Assembly (NCBI GenBank): GCA_034440635.1
Contig: JAOTON010002221.1
Coordinates: 62,001-126,000 of the forward strand
Source of the DNA: Lepas anatifera
Taxonomy: Eukaryota > Arthropoda > Thecostraca > Lepadidae
DNA: 64,000 nucleotides
Reading direction: 5' to 3'
In this document: piece after piece, positions 12,243-23,081 of the stretch
How the letters are laid out: every line of letters starts with the position of its first letter
Position numbering within the stretch: position 1 is the first letter of the stretch
Program-made: the position numbers and the translations under genes
The notes under the pieces: generated by a model
Told to the model about the DNA's origin: nothing
Database searches by the model: none
Seen by the model: only the letters and a program-made list of their open reading frames with translations

Positions 12243-14015
12243 CTGTGGAAAAAATAGAGAAAGAAGGTTAGTTGTATGATTTGGGCTAGATAGTCCAGTG
12301 AAATTATAATTATCCAGCACGTATTACACGGTTACGGTGTGGGAGCAATGGGTGGAAAGTATTCCAGGGCAAACGTAACTTATGAAAGACGAGCAAACAT
12401 TAACTTATATACGTTTTTTAATTATTCGTTGATTGATTATTTGGTTTTGGTGCGCGCCAGCCTGCGAGATCATATAGTGCCCTCTTAATGATTCGTAAAG
12501 TAAACACCTCACTCGGTGGTTTTACTCCGACAGAATTCAAGAAAGCTTCAGATTGTGTAGACTACCAAAAGTAGTTTAAGCGATGTGCGATTGAAGCATA
12601 ATATTAATTCAGAATGGTTGGAAAATTTGTTCCACAGCTGAAACCTAGGCTTTGTTTTTGTGGAGCTTTCCAATACCTACAATGTCATAATTGGGTGATG
12701 TTTTGTAAATTTGAAACATCATATCTGAGCTTAGAATGCTAGGTGTAAATGAGCTTGAACTTATTCTACGGCCTTGGAACTAAAATAACATCCAATGAGT
12801 AAATTGTTTGATGACAAGGAAAAGGAAAACATTCAATGGAGCAACGATTGGGCTAGAAAACAAATTATATTTGAAGGCATGCATGAAAAGTCATTACAAA
12901 GCATATAAGTAATTTCAATAAAAACGACAACAATTGAAGACCCACACGAGAAGAAGCCGTCATCATCATACAACGCTTGTGACCCACCTTCAGAGACTGG
13001 TCATCGCAACCGTCGAAGTCGCACAGCCTGCCCGACGTCCAGATGTATTTGACGTTGTCACGTGCGATGGCGTTCTCGATGACGCGCGCCTCCTCCGAGT
13101 CCTCCAGGCTGACCAGATCCTGACAGTGCTTGCGGCAGATGTTGCGGGCGTCCAGCCAGTCACGCTCGTGGGAGCTGGTGGGGCGGTGCCGCCACGAGAA
13201 GAAGTAGTGGTGTCCGTTGCGGAACATGTGTGAGTGACGCACCCCTGTCGGCAGCAGTGGTCAGGGTCACAGCTGGAGGTGTGAGGTTGAGTTTCAACGA
13301 ATGCACCACAGGGGTGAAAAGCCGGCCGGGGCAGGTGGGTTGCAAATGGAGCAGAACTGAAAACAATGCTTTTGAAGAAAGTTGGTCAAAACTGAACAAA
13401 AATGACACTAAATTTGTCCGATTGGGAGAGGGGGCTGAATGATCAAATTTATTCCTTGGGCATATTTGATAAAGTGCACATCATTTTGTTTAGATTTTAA
13501 GAATACTTTTTTAAAACGTAGCTTTTTGGTTTATCGATTGCCAGTAAGTAGAGGGAGTCAATCCAGCAAGATGCGGTGTCTTTGTCGTGGTTCGAAACCA
13601 ATACAATTTGGTTTTGAATCCACGGACCTTAGCGTGCAGTGTGAATGACAAGTGCTCAGCGTAAACGGGTCTATGAAGACATCTTGCCAAGCCAGCAAAT
13701 CCTATTGTCGTTGAGACATTTTTCCCTGCGCTTCAATTAAGCAAAACATTTTGATATAGATCTCACTTAACATTACACAGAGCAGAATATTCCCGAACCG
13801 TATAGAAACATGGGTTTTGTGATAGCTCGAAAGAAAATCATTAACGACACTGTGCTCAATGTCAACGGTACGAAAAGCACCGCATTCGATGTTGGCAGCA
13901 CTGCTTAATTTCCAAAATACTCACGGGTGGCGCAGGCTCGTGGGTTGGGCAGGATCAGTTCACGCTGCGCCGAGATGGCCGCGGCAGCGGCGAGCAGCAC
14001 CAGCGCCCTCAACAT
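11937..14015 (-). CDS. Secreted C-type lectin, three exons (complete)
   Basis: Join on the minus strand: 14015-13925, 13244-12988, 12242-11937; lengths 91, 257 and 306 give 217 residues plus stop with phase kept at both junctions. Residues 1-16 (MLRALVLLAAAAAISA) form a signal peptide. A single C-type lectin domain follows, with cysteines spaced as in the fold and a second half containing QPD and WHD. In C-type lectins QPD in the long loop goes with calcium-dependent galactose-type binding, and WHD stands where WND usually contributes to the calcium site. No membrane segment follows, so the product should be extracellular; arthropod lectins of this size commonly act in immune recognition. Ligand and role are inferred from the family. 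The acceptors and donors (GTGAGT, GTGGGT) are canonical. Confidence 0.85.
12988..13244 (-). CDS. Lectin exon 2: first half of the lectin domain
   Basis: Acceptor CCGACAG ends at 13245; donor is AAG|GTGGGT with the intron from 12987. It encodes the start of the fold with GHHYFFSW, WLDARNICRKHCQDLVSLED (the typical helix-1 pattern W..A...C) and IWTSGRLCD. Ends in phase 0. Confidence 0.85.
13925..14015 (-). CDS. Lectin exon 1: signal peptide
   Basis: Starts at ATG 14015-14013 and ends before donor GTGAGT (intron from 13924). It encodes a hydrophobic Leu/Ala-rich leader, AISAQ at the likely cleavage site, then RELILPNPRACAT. It ends in phase 1; the split Arg codon (C|GG) is completed by exon 2. 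Confidence 0.8.
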
Positions 14016-16839
14016 TTCTGCACGGAGACGGCAGCGGGTTAGGTCAGAGGCTGGGTCCAGGATGCGACAGGTTTCTAGTCAGAGAAATATGTCACGAGTA
14101 TGCAAACTAGCTAAAGAAATCGGAGCGTACGTGTCGGAAGTTAGGTAACTGCAACATACGTTTAGAACACGGTCAGTGATATTCTTCAAGTGCACAGGAA
14201 CCAAATGAGATAATATCTTAAGGATGCTATTGTGTTTTTAAATCGGTCAAGTCATGACTTATCATTGAAATAATATTTGAACCTGCTAGAAAGCTATGTT
14301 TGCGAAATTCATTTTGAATGCTGACTTTCTTGAACCAATATATAAACAAGCTCGAATGTTATGGCACTATTAGATGTGGAATCTTGAGTCAGACCTCTTG
14401 GGTAAAGCCAAGAGGCCAAGAACATTTTTTAGCAACGTTCTCTGCAGAAACCGGATAAGCTTGCAATCTTGATCTGGACACAATCAACCGGACAATGTCC
14501 TGGTGCCGTCAATGTTCGATTGGTCGTGACAGTGCTGGAGTTTGCAGAACACCGGACACATCTCAACGTCACCCTCGTTCAGCACTATCATACAAAAGGC
14601 ATCCAGGAGAAAACGACCGGGATTACGAATGCTATCGGAGAAAACACATGTACCGCACGCGGCTGCAGGTTCTCTGACCTCTCCGTTGTTTACAAGCAGA
14701 TCTGCTTTCCCTCTCAAATGCTGCGATGATCCCCTCAAAGGGCATGGATGCGACCTTGGTCGGTGCCTACAGTAACAGTGAAAGTATTGGAGTCTACCTT
14801 TGTTCTGAGTCGCCTCTGGCATCTCGACATCGCCGCCCACGACCCCGGTGATGACGAAGCCGAATGAAGGCGGCTGGTGAAAGTGTCAGCCACTCTGCAT
14901 CACTTTCACACGGAGGCATCGGCTTCCCCGACGAAAACTCCACCAACTGCCAACCGAGTGTTACTACACGCCAGTGGAAACCACCAGCGCTCTCAGCAAA
15001 TGCCGTCAATGCGGTACCAGTGCGGTATTTCGCGGTAGCGGTCAGGAATTTCGCGGCGCCGGCACCGACTGCCTGGTCCTGGAGCTGTGAGCTGTGATGA
15101 CGTCACTGTCCCCGAGCCGTGCAGGCCCCAGCGGTGAGAGGTGGCGGTGGCAGCACCCCGAGAACAATGGTTCCCACAATAGGTGAAACAGCACGGCTCC
15201 AAGTCATTCCACCAGCTATGTGGAAAGCAGACCCTGATGGGCCTCTGGTGATCGGGTGAGCCTGGGTTTAGAACGGTACCCTCTCTGTGACCGAGCCGAC
15301 AGAGAAAACTGCCCAGTGCACTGCAGGAACATGCAAATTACTCACCTCCATTTTCTCTGGCTCGTTAATCGATAGCTGGGCAGCCGCCACGAGAGAGCCT
15401 TCTGGGATAGCGCAACTCCCTCTACGCATATGCATGGGGACCGGGGTGTTGCGAGAAACTGGGAGCGGGTGAAACCGAGTCCAACAACTGGAATGATTCA
15501 CTATCCTATATTTCAGCCCCACACGGGGGAGGCCGCAGAGAAGGCCAATGCCGCCGGCTCCAGTCCAGATGCTGGAAAGTAGGTGCATTCCGCGCCGCCG
15601 CAGATGTGCGCGGGGCGCCGCCAGAGCTGTAGCCGGCGGCAGGCGGTTCAATGCCAGGCCGCCTTTCGGGCTCAGTTCTGTACGGCTGAAACCATCACAT
15701 AGTGGGCCTTGCATGAAGGACCTTGCAACTGAGCAGAAACATCTGATGACATACCTACCCAGCAGCCATCGCAGTCCTTAAACGGCAAAGGTTTCTCTGC
15801 CGGTTAAGGACGGGTTTCTCCTCCAGCTACTCTTCAAGTCTAGATCCGCACTACAACGTTGTTCCGGGCTCAGCTCGGGCTATACAAATCCATTTAACCC
15901 TATTTCTGTCAGGAGGGGAGGGTCGGATTCTGTCCATCCCTTGACGGGAATACGAGCAGCCAGGGATCTGGCAGGATTAGGGTTAAGGCATATGTCGAAT
16001 GAACCGGTGAGGCGGCGCTACTAGACAGCATCAAGACAGGTTGAAACTAAGAGGTAATGCTACTAGTACCGTCTTGTTTAAATCGTTTGCTCAGAGGTTA
16101 GAAAATCCCGCTCTTGCCAGAGTAAGTGGAGAAAATCTCGGGAACACAACACTTCAATATTTTAAGACTGCGACTGGTATACATTGGAGTTGAAATAGCC
16201 CCTTCAATATAATTTGGTATCACAATCTAGTGTCTATACTGCCCATTCAATGCATTGGGGACGATTATTTTCCCTTTCGTAAGCCCCCATAAGACATTTT
16301 CACATTTCTCGTCTCTCCCCTCTCATCTCGGGGAAAAACTGTTCTCTGTTGGGAAAGTACATAATTTTCCTAGTATCCGCGTTCATTGTGCTCCATGTTT
16401 CGTTTTCTCTTCTCTGTTTTGGAATTGCACGGGGACTGCTTGGAATGAATATATTTTACAGATTTTAAATTCGTCAATATTTATCAACTTTGTTTTAATT
16501 TGCAACGGCATGCTATCCTGAGTGACCTCAGAGCACCTGTCTGAAATCAGAATCGAACGGCCCTCCTTTCAGTTGCTGGCAGACGCAGGGTACCATTCTG
16601 AGGTGCAGCACCAGCTTCTTGGTCTCTCCTGGCTGTGAAGCGTTGATAGGTATAGGGGAGCTTAGAGGCAGGGGAAAGGATATAAATAAGTTTTGTAAGG
16701 GCGATAGGCAGATGACCAAGCACGGTTAAAAATGTGATTGTATAAAGAAATTAGCCAAAATCGGCTAGAATGCGAGGCTAGGGTCACTTTAGGGAGGGAT
16801 AAATAACCAGAATGGAACCATGAGCCCCTCTCCACTCAG
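14016..16839. other. Lectin upstream region and unrecognised DNA
   Basis: The first few hundred bases are the likely promoter and 5' UTR of the minus-strand lectin; no clear TATA box was identified. A short hairpin (CCTCTTGG ... CCAAGAGG) lies near 14394-14415. GC-richer patches at 14800-15130 and 15270-15720 carry overlapping ORFs on several frames without a known domain. Confidence 0.4.
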
Positions 16840-16961
16840 AAGAAACCAATGACGGCACTGGAGGAGCTGAAGAAGACGGCAGATGAGTTGGTAGACTCCA
16901 GAGAGGCTGGTGAGCTCGCTGAACTGAATAAGACCAAAGGGGTGGTACTAGACATCAGAGG
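16840..16961 (+). CDS. Candidate internal exon, unknown protein
   Basis: A clean acceptor (CTCCACTCAG) is followed by 122 bases open in one frame and a donor AGAGG|GTGAGC. The encoded peptide starts KKPMTALEELKKTADEL and continues with a charged, probably helical stretch ending VLDIRG. No family is recognised and no partner exon was found nearby. Chance is possible at this length. Confidence 0.35.
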
Positions 16962-17958
16962 GTGAGCTCATAGACCTTTCAGCATCTGAAAGAAGCACCC
17001 TTCGATTCTCGTGTCAGGCAGCAGGCGTTGGAGTAACTTAAGATGGCTGAAAAATGGTGGAATCAAATCTTCCGTTGCTCATGTAACAGCAAATCAAAAC
17101 TAAAAATGTCAGCAAATGCTACCGAAATAAGATGAAAAATACCATCGTAATTGCTGTTGTAATTTCTGTAACTTTCAGGACATCAATATCATTTTGATTG
17201 ATTTCAAGGCAGCGTTAGAACTGAAACATGTTTGAGCCCTAAGATATCTGAAACTGTAACAGTTTCCTGTGAACAGTGAAACTACAACTCGAATTGTGAA
17301 TCTATTCAGCCTTGGCTCTTAAACATCTCTAAAGGACTAAGCAACGTCCATTTTAATACGTTTTCCGCCAAGCGTCATAGAATGTCAGGAACAGATTTGA
17401 GCAATGAGTAAAACCGGATTGAAGCAGTTAAACTCAGGTACGGGTTAACGTTGTCGCCCATAGCTTATGCTGTTACAAATTCATGCAATGGCAACGGTAG
17501 TACGATCTTCAGTATTACTTTTAAGCAATGGGGGAATTTATCACTCTTCTAACCGCATATGGTATGGCAACAAAGCAGAATCGGAACGCATGTTCGCACG
17601 CATGATTGAAGTTGATGAGGATTAAAACGTGAGACGCCACCCTCCCGGCGCACAGCGGTGGAAGCACGTCAAACCTGCTGCCGGCCGTATGACCCTGACA
17701 GTTGGTGCGTCGTTAAAGCCCCAAACCGACTACGGACAAGACTGAGGGGCTGACCACTTCCCTTGTCAATGCCTCCACCGGCACAACCTCCGTGCCTAAA
17801 TGAGCGCCAGGACTGGCCAGCTCATCCTCCCCCAACCGAAAGTAAACGCACGGCGTGGAGAAATCAGCGAGTGAACCAGACTCAGTGACATGCCCACACG
17901 AATCACACAGAAAAGGTGCTATCCTCCATAGATAGCTATAGCCCCTCTCTCTCTCTCT

Positions 17959-17995
<37 letters not shown>

Positions 17996-20100
17996 CCTCC
18001 CTCCGAGTGTTATGCTCTTGTTCTAGCAATACAGTATTGCATTGTGAATTTAGTGTTATAGTCATGTGCCTCTAATGCAGTCACCGCGTTATGTGAGCTC
18101 TCGCCGTGAAGACACATGTTTGATTTTCAAATTGATCCCTCAGATTACGTTCTATTTTGAAAATGGTTTAACCTGGAATGAAAAAGACCGAGCCTGGAAC
18201 GTCCTCTTGTTGAGCTTTCAGATTATGAAGGTTTAACTGGGACTCGAGCAAAACAAAGCGGGCAAAGTTTGACGGTATTCCCTTTTTATATTGGCACTGT
18301 GATTTCAACCCATATCTTGTTTTTCTGTCTTGCTTTTGGTCCTGTTAAATCGTCTGAAAGCCTTCAAAAGGCCCCAATCCCGTGAAAAGGCCGAGCCTCC
18401 AACATCCAGCTGTTGTCCACCCGGATATCCGCTGGCTCCAGTGCGGCACTAGCCACATGTGTGCGTCACTGATGCCGTCTTCCTCAGTGCTATGTTCTCA
18501 CGTCACTGATGCAGGTTCTTGGGGAAAGTCGGCCGCGTGTTGCACGCCTCGCGTTGCATGCACTATATCGTGGGCACTGGTACCCTCTGTGCGATGCTCC
18601 TCCAGGGCACCAGTGAAAGAGCTGCTCTGTAGATATTTCACTCATATACCAATGCAGCGCAAGTTTTCGATGGCTGGAGTATTTGGTGATGCTCAATGAC
18701 ATAAGACTAAGAATTGATAGGTTTTTGACAAAAGTGATATAGTTCATGTATGATCAGCTATTATCTTTGATAGCCTCTTCATCATAATGCAGGCTTAACT
18801 TTGAAATTACATTAGCGTACAGTGACATGGTTCTTGATCGCACAACAATTACAGGAGCAGTATACGGTTTTTGACTCTCAGCGGGCTCGCGAAGTGCTTG
18901 TAAAGCTTGCAGACATTTCCCACGATGATCTGTGAACTTTTTCCCGCGAGTTTGGATTTTGAGGCCCACGACATTATATGAAAGAATGTCAATGCAACAG
19001 GATCTCACGATCCATCACTAACACATCTTATTCCCACGCTTCAAGTGTTTGAATGATTTAGTGATTAAGATTTTATGATTTCAGTCATCGTAGTCTAGTA
19101 GATTAAGATTATGATTTTAGTCATCTGTGCAGAAATTCAAAAGACAAGCGAGTAGCTGAAAATTACTGAGACGGATCGATTTGTGATTTCATTCAACAAT
19201 TCCGTTAAAATTACTCAGCTGTGATAATTAATATAGCCATTGTTGAAACTGCATATCCGTCTTTTGTTCTCTTGTAAATATATGTTTTTGTGATCAACGA
19301 GGAAATTCAGAAATCCTTATCAGGCCCATCGTGAAACGGCTCAGAAATAGAATAACAGTTCAATGGTGATATGCAAAGAAGGTGAAAATAAGTATCATTG
19401 ATAATACATTTCCATGTAGTTTGATATAGTTCGTGAGCAGTCCCGCACAAGAAGACTGTTTTTTCTATCGCAAGTCATACTTAACGTGCTTTCAAGGTAC
19501 TTTCAAGGTATTTTCAAGGTACAAGGAGAAGGTGCATTATGTGTGAACTCAGGACTAGTTCTTTACAAATTGTCTTATTTATTTCCAGAGTTGGTCACTA
19601 ACCAGTAAAATACATATTTATAACAAATTTATACCATACGGAGCTTGTTCAGAATTGGCTCTAGGACAATTTCTGGGATTTCGTCTCCGTATGCGGTGCC
19701 TTCATCTAAAAAACATCAATTTGGATGATGACTGTTCAATCGGATTCAAACAATACTGCAAGAAAATTGCGACTCATTTGATATGACTTTAATCGGACAG
19801 CCAGAGAAATTGTGCTCTTTATTGGGCCTACAGTTATCATCTAATGAGCTTCGTGTCAATCGCTTGGTGCAAATAATATCTTATTATGACTGGACTCATA
19901 CTTAAGTTCTATTCAGCTTGTAAACTTGTACAAATCTCAAAATAATGGAGCACACTGGCTCGACAGATGAAACTTTATATCATTTGTATGCGCCTGCATC
20001 TGCTAAATTTGCGCCACATAATCACAGTGTGCTGTTTTTCTCCCACGTATTAGCATGCTATGTGATAGGGAATAACATCTTGACATTGTATGGTGTAGGG
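16962..20100. other. Non-coding stretch, no gene recognised
   Basis: AT-rich DNA. It holds the (CT)n tract at 17943-18005, an inverted single copy of the 5' minisatellite motif near 17700, and a triple TTTTCAAGGTA direct repeat near 19488-19521. No ORF has a recognisable domain. Confidence 0.45.
17943..18005. repeat. (CT)n microsatellite
   Basis: About 60 bp of CT dinucleotide with CCCTC interruptions. Confidence 0.95.
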
Positions 20101-20181
20101 TCAGCTATTAAAGACAGAGCTGTCTTTAATAACTGAACTTTTTTGTAGCTCTACAAAATTTTACCAGTGGGGGTAAAAATT
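20101..20181. repeat. Cluster of three adjacent hairpins
   Basis: Three inverted repeats lie back to back. The first (20101-20136) pairs TATTAAAGACAG with its exact complement across a 2-base loop and extends outward to TCAG/CTGA with one mismatch. The second (20141-20158) is TTTTGTAG, CT, CTACAAAA. The third (about 20158-20181) is TTTTACC, AGTGGG, GGTAAAA. Confidence 0.85.
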
Positions 20182-20245
20182 GTGCCGTAAATGTAGACAC
20201 ATTGGAAAGTTGTCGAACTTCAGACAGATTCAGCATCACCATTCC

Positions 20246-20506
20246 ATTGAGGAGAACTCACCGGCTTCTGTGAGTGATAACCAGGTCCCTGTATCCAATG
20301 CCTCGCTCCCTCGCAACGTGGTGTCCCTGATCGCCGCCGCCGACCGTCACAACGCCGCAGAGGCCAGTTACACTGAGCCCACCGGCCTCTCTCCCGCCTA
20401 CTTATGCTGCATGGCCAGGGCCACACCGGCGCCCCCACGGCGCCCGTCACCGCGGTCACAGCGCATGCGCAGAACGGTCTACGTCGGCATGCCAATCACG
20501 AGTTGA
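20246..20506 (+). CDS. Candidate coding patch, unknown protein
   Basis: A GC-rich island in AT-rich flanks is open on the plus strand to a stop at 20504-20506, encoding SVSDNQVPVSNASLPRNVV and ending RRTVYVGMPITS. The opposite strand is also open here, so direction is not settled. No known domain. It could be a terminal exon, or simply a GC-rich patch. Confidence 0.2.
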   Translation: MEENSPASVSDNQVPVSNASLPRNVVSLIAAADRHNAAEASYTEPTGLSPAYLCCMARATPAPPRRPSPRSQRMRRTVYVGMPITS

Positions 20507-21867
20507 ATGGGGAAGCTGAGAAAATAAATATCGTAATGTTATGTTCTATTATGTCTATGATAGTTAAGGCTGTGTTATAAATCAGACAACTGTCGCCACA
20601 TCAACACGCTGTCAACAGAGATTGGCTTAACATTTAGTCCCACAATTTCAAGTTTGATCGGGTCCACCAGACCTCGTCTGGTATAATCCATGAACTAGGT
20701 AAGATTTTCCCTATCTAGTTTCACGAAATCCCAACTAGTTTGGTCCAAAATTACAACTACCATATATAAATGAAAGGAAACGAGGTGACGGACTCAATGA
20801 CAAATAATGCTCTCTAATATAATAGAGACCATTTTTAATTTCTTCCAGGCCATTGTCTCGTTGGAAATTCCAGTAGTATGATGCATTTTTCTACATTTTC
20901 CTTCTGAAACATTGCATAGAGGGAGACATGGGTTGGGTAGAAAACCCCACCTGGTGAGAGCTTCCTAGACGGCCTTTTCAACTACCTTTCGACGACAAAG
21001 CTGAAACGATAGGAAGCCCTGACACAGAAAGTAATATCAAGAAACCAATATATCACTAAATTAAATGACTTTTCCTCGCCCCTACACCGTCATCAGCCAT
21101 GGAAAAAGGAAAATTTGTCAGGGGTGATCCAAGACAGTATCTGCTCAACCACTTATCGCCCAATATCGGCATCAGGCCAGGTCAGGCCAACGAGTAATGA
21201 CGTCATTTTTGAACCCATGTGCAAGATTATTCAGTTCTTCAAAATAAGACCGACAAAACCAGGGTGCAACTCATTTCAGATTCATAGTGCGTGTGTGACT
21301 ATGTGTGAAGTGAAGCGACTGTGGATATGTACTGCCATGGTATGTGCGAAATAAAAGATTATTATTATTATTATTATCATGATTTCATAGGAGGGATAAA
21401 TCAAGTTTTTAAACCTAATTCTCAAGCTCTTGAAAACAAAAACATACGTGCTGCCATTCACTTTGAGGTTACAGGTCAATAATAAGTTCACCAAAGACCA
21501 CCGAAGGTGACACTTTTGAATATGTGTTTATTACTTTGAAAGAAACAAAATAAAGGGATAAATTTTCATCCGTACATGTATACTCAATTGCAATCTGCAA
21601 CCGCACACGTATCTGAATAAATGAAGTGAAAATGAATGACACCCACAAAAGAAAACATGGCACCCATAACGATAAAGAGTAGAAATTTTATATAAAAAGC
21701 CATAAATGGAGTAAATAATTTGTCTGCACGGTCCAGAGTACGGGCACCGTGCGCTCCATGAGTGTGGGGGGAGGTAGAGTGCGTGAATATAGTACCATGG
21801 TGACAAGCAAATCGAAATTTTTGAATGACATGCTGCATGATCTTGAAAGGTAAACGTATGATCTTAA
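20507..21867. other. Non-coding stretch, no gene recognised
   Basis: AT-rich DNA with an (ATT)n tract near 21357-21377. Nothing else recognised up to the MITE. Confidence 0.45.
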
Positions 21868-22716
21868 CACGCGCATTGACGGGGTCTGAGCCACCTTCGC
21901 TTTGACGGGAGGGGAGGCCGGGTACCCGCCCCTCTAAGATCTCGAGAACCACAGTAGGTAGCGAAAAACGGTAAACGGCGTTGGGTAGCCCATCCACTTT
22001 TCCATAGAAGATATTTCAAACATTTTTTTTGTCAGGTCACATTTAATGTTACGAGAGGTTGAAACATGTCGTCATGGGATAACATGTAAATGAAGGTTTT
22101 CGGCCATTACATCTGAACAAGTAAAACTAGAGCAAAAAAACTCAAACTGTATGAATCCTCGCGGCAAATCGAATCGAATGATATATAATTTGACATTGCT
22201 AGGCCAAATCAAGGATTTGACCTGACCTGAGGTCAGGTCGAGGTCAAATTATATAAAATGCATATCATTAGAGCCGCAAAGACAAGGCGAGTCTAATGCA
22301 GCTAAAATAAACGCTCTATCACCATCCGTTAATGAGTTATTCAGTCAAAACCATTTTTCTCATGTACTTCCAATCGAGAGGTCATGGCTCGTGCCTGACC
22401 TTAGGTCATCGATATCAAAAATACCGGAACATATTTTAGAGAACTCGGTGAGCCTATTATGTGATATGAGTTTCAATTGGATATGTTCACCCTGTTCCGA
22501 CTTATGCTATCTTAAACTTTTTCTTGAGGACAGATCACTTGACCTGGACTGGTGACCTGACCTGAGGTGACCTAACCTTAAACTGTTGACAGAAGTTGGA
22601 AAAATGATGAGAGAAAAGGTATGCCAAGTACGGCGGCGCTATGCGCCGCCGTTTTTATGCTATCTCCGAAAAAACCCGGGGTGGGGGTGGGTACCCATCC
22701 CCCGTCAATGCGCGTG
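21868..22716. mobile_element. 849-bp MITE flanked by TTAA, AGGTCA-rich (copy A)
   Basis: The termini are exact inverted repeats beginning CACGCGCATTGACGGGG at the left and matching at the right, each bordered by TTAA (21864-21867 and 22717-22720). A second near-complete copy lies at 56896-57751 in the opposite direction. TTAA targets are used by piggyBac-, Kolobok- and Sola3-type transposases; which one mobilised this family is not decidable here. No transposase is encoded. Inside are many TGACCT/AGGTCA hexamers and a 10-bp GC hairpin (22630-22652) followed by TTTTT. Confidence 0.85.
22630..22652. repeat. GC-rich hairpin inside MITE copy A
   Basis: ACGGCGGCGC and GCGCCGCCGT form a perfect 10-bp stem around a 3-base loop, followed by a run of T. 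The same stem is kept in other copies (56972-56994, 45807-45829, degenerate near 44275) with different loops. Confidence 0.9.
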
Positions 22717-22736
22717 TTAATCTAAAGTCAAGGTTC

Positions 22737-23081
22737 GCCCCGGTAGCTGAGTTGGTAGAACGTTGGGTTCCGGCCTGCTGCTCAGAAACATGAGTGCATG
22801 TCCAGCCTTGGGATCAGTTCCCCTGAGACGCTCCGGCACTCAATAGTTAACCCGACGTAAGTCGGCTGGCAACAGACTGGTGAGAGGGTGACCTGAGCGG
22901 GGCGGCCGTCACTGTGCTTTGTAGGACGTTAAACTTTGGCTTCTAAATTAACCCTTCATTGTGGGAGTTGCTCGTTCGGGTGGTGGGGTGCCAGTCTCCG
23001 TGAAAAGTCCCTTGAGGGCTTTAGTGAGACTCTGACTCCAACAGCCATACGGGGAACAACTTGGACACAATTTATAAAAAA
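22737..23081 (+). mobile_element. tRNA-headed SINE, about 345 bp (copy 1)
   Basis: It begins GCCCCGGTAGCTGAGTTGGT, a tRNA-like A-box region, and runs through a body with GACGTTAAACTTTGGCTTCT to an A-rich end (TTTATAAAAAAGG). The sequence is highly similar along its whole length to 54828-55190, which proves a dispersed family. It sits directly beside the end of MITE copy A. Confidence 0.85.

Noticed and set aside
15268..15714. 148-codon minus-strand ORF
   Set aside because: No recognisable domain, overlapping ORFs on the other strand and no convincing splice sites; probably a chance frame in a GC-rich patch.
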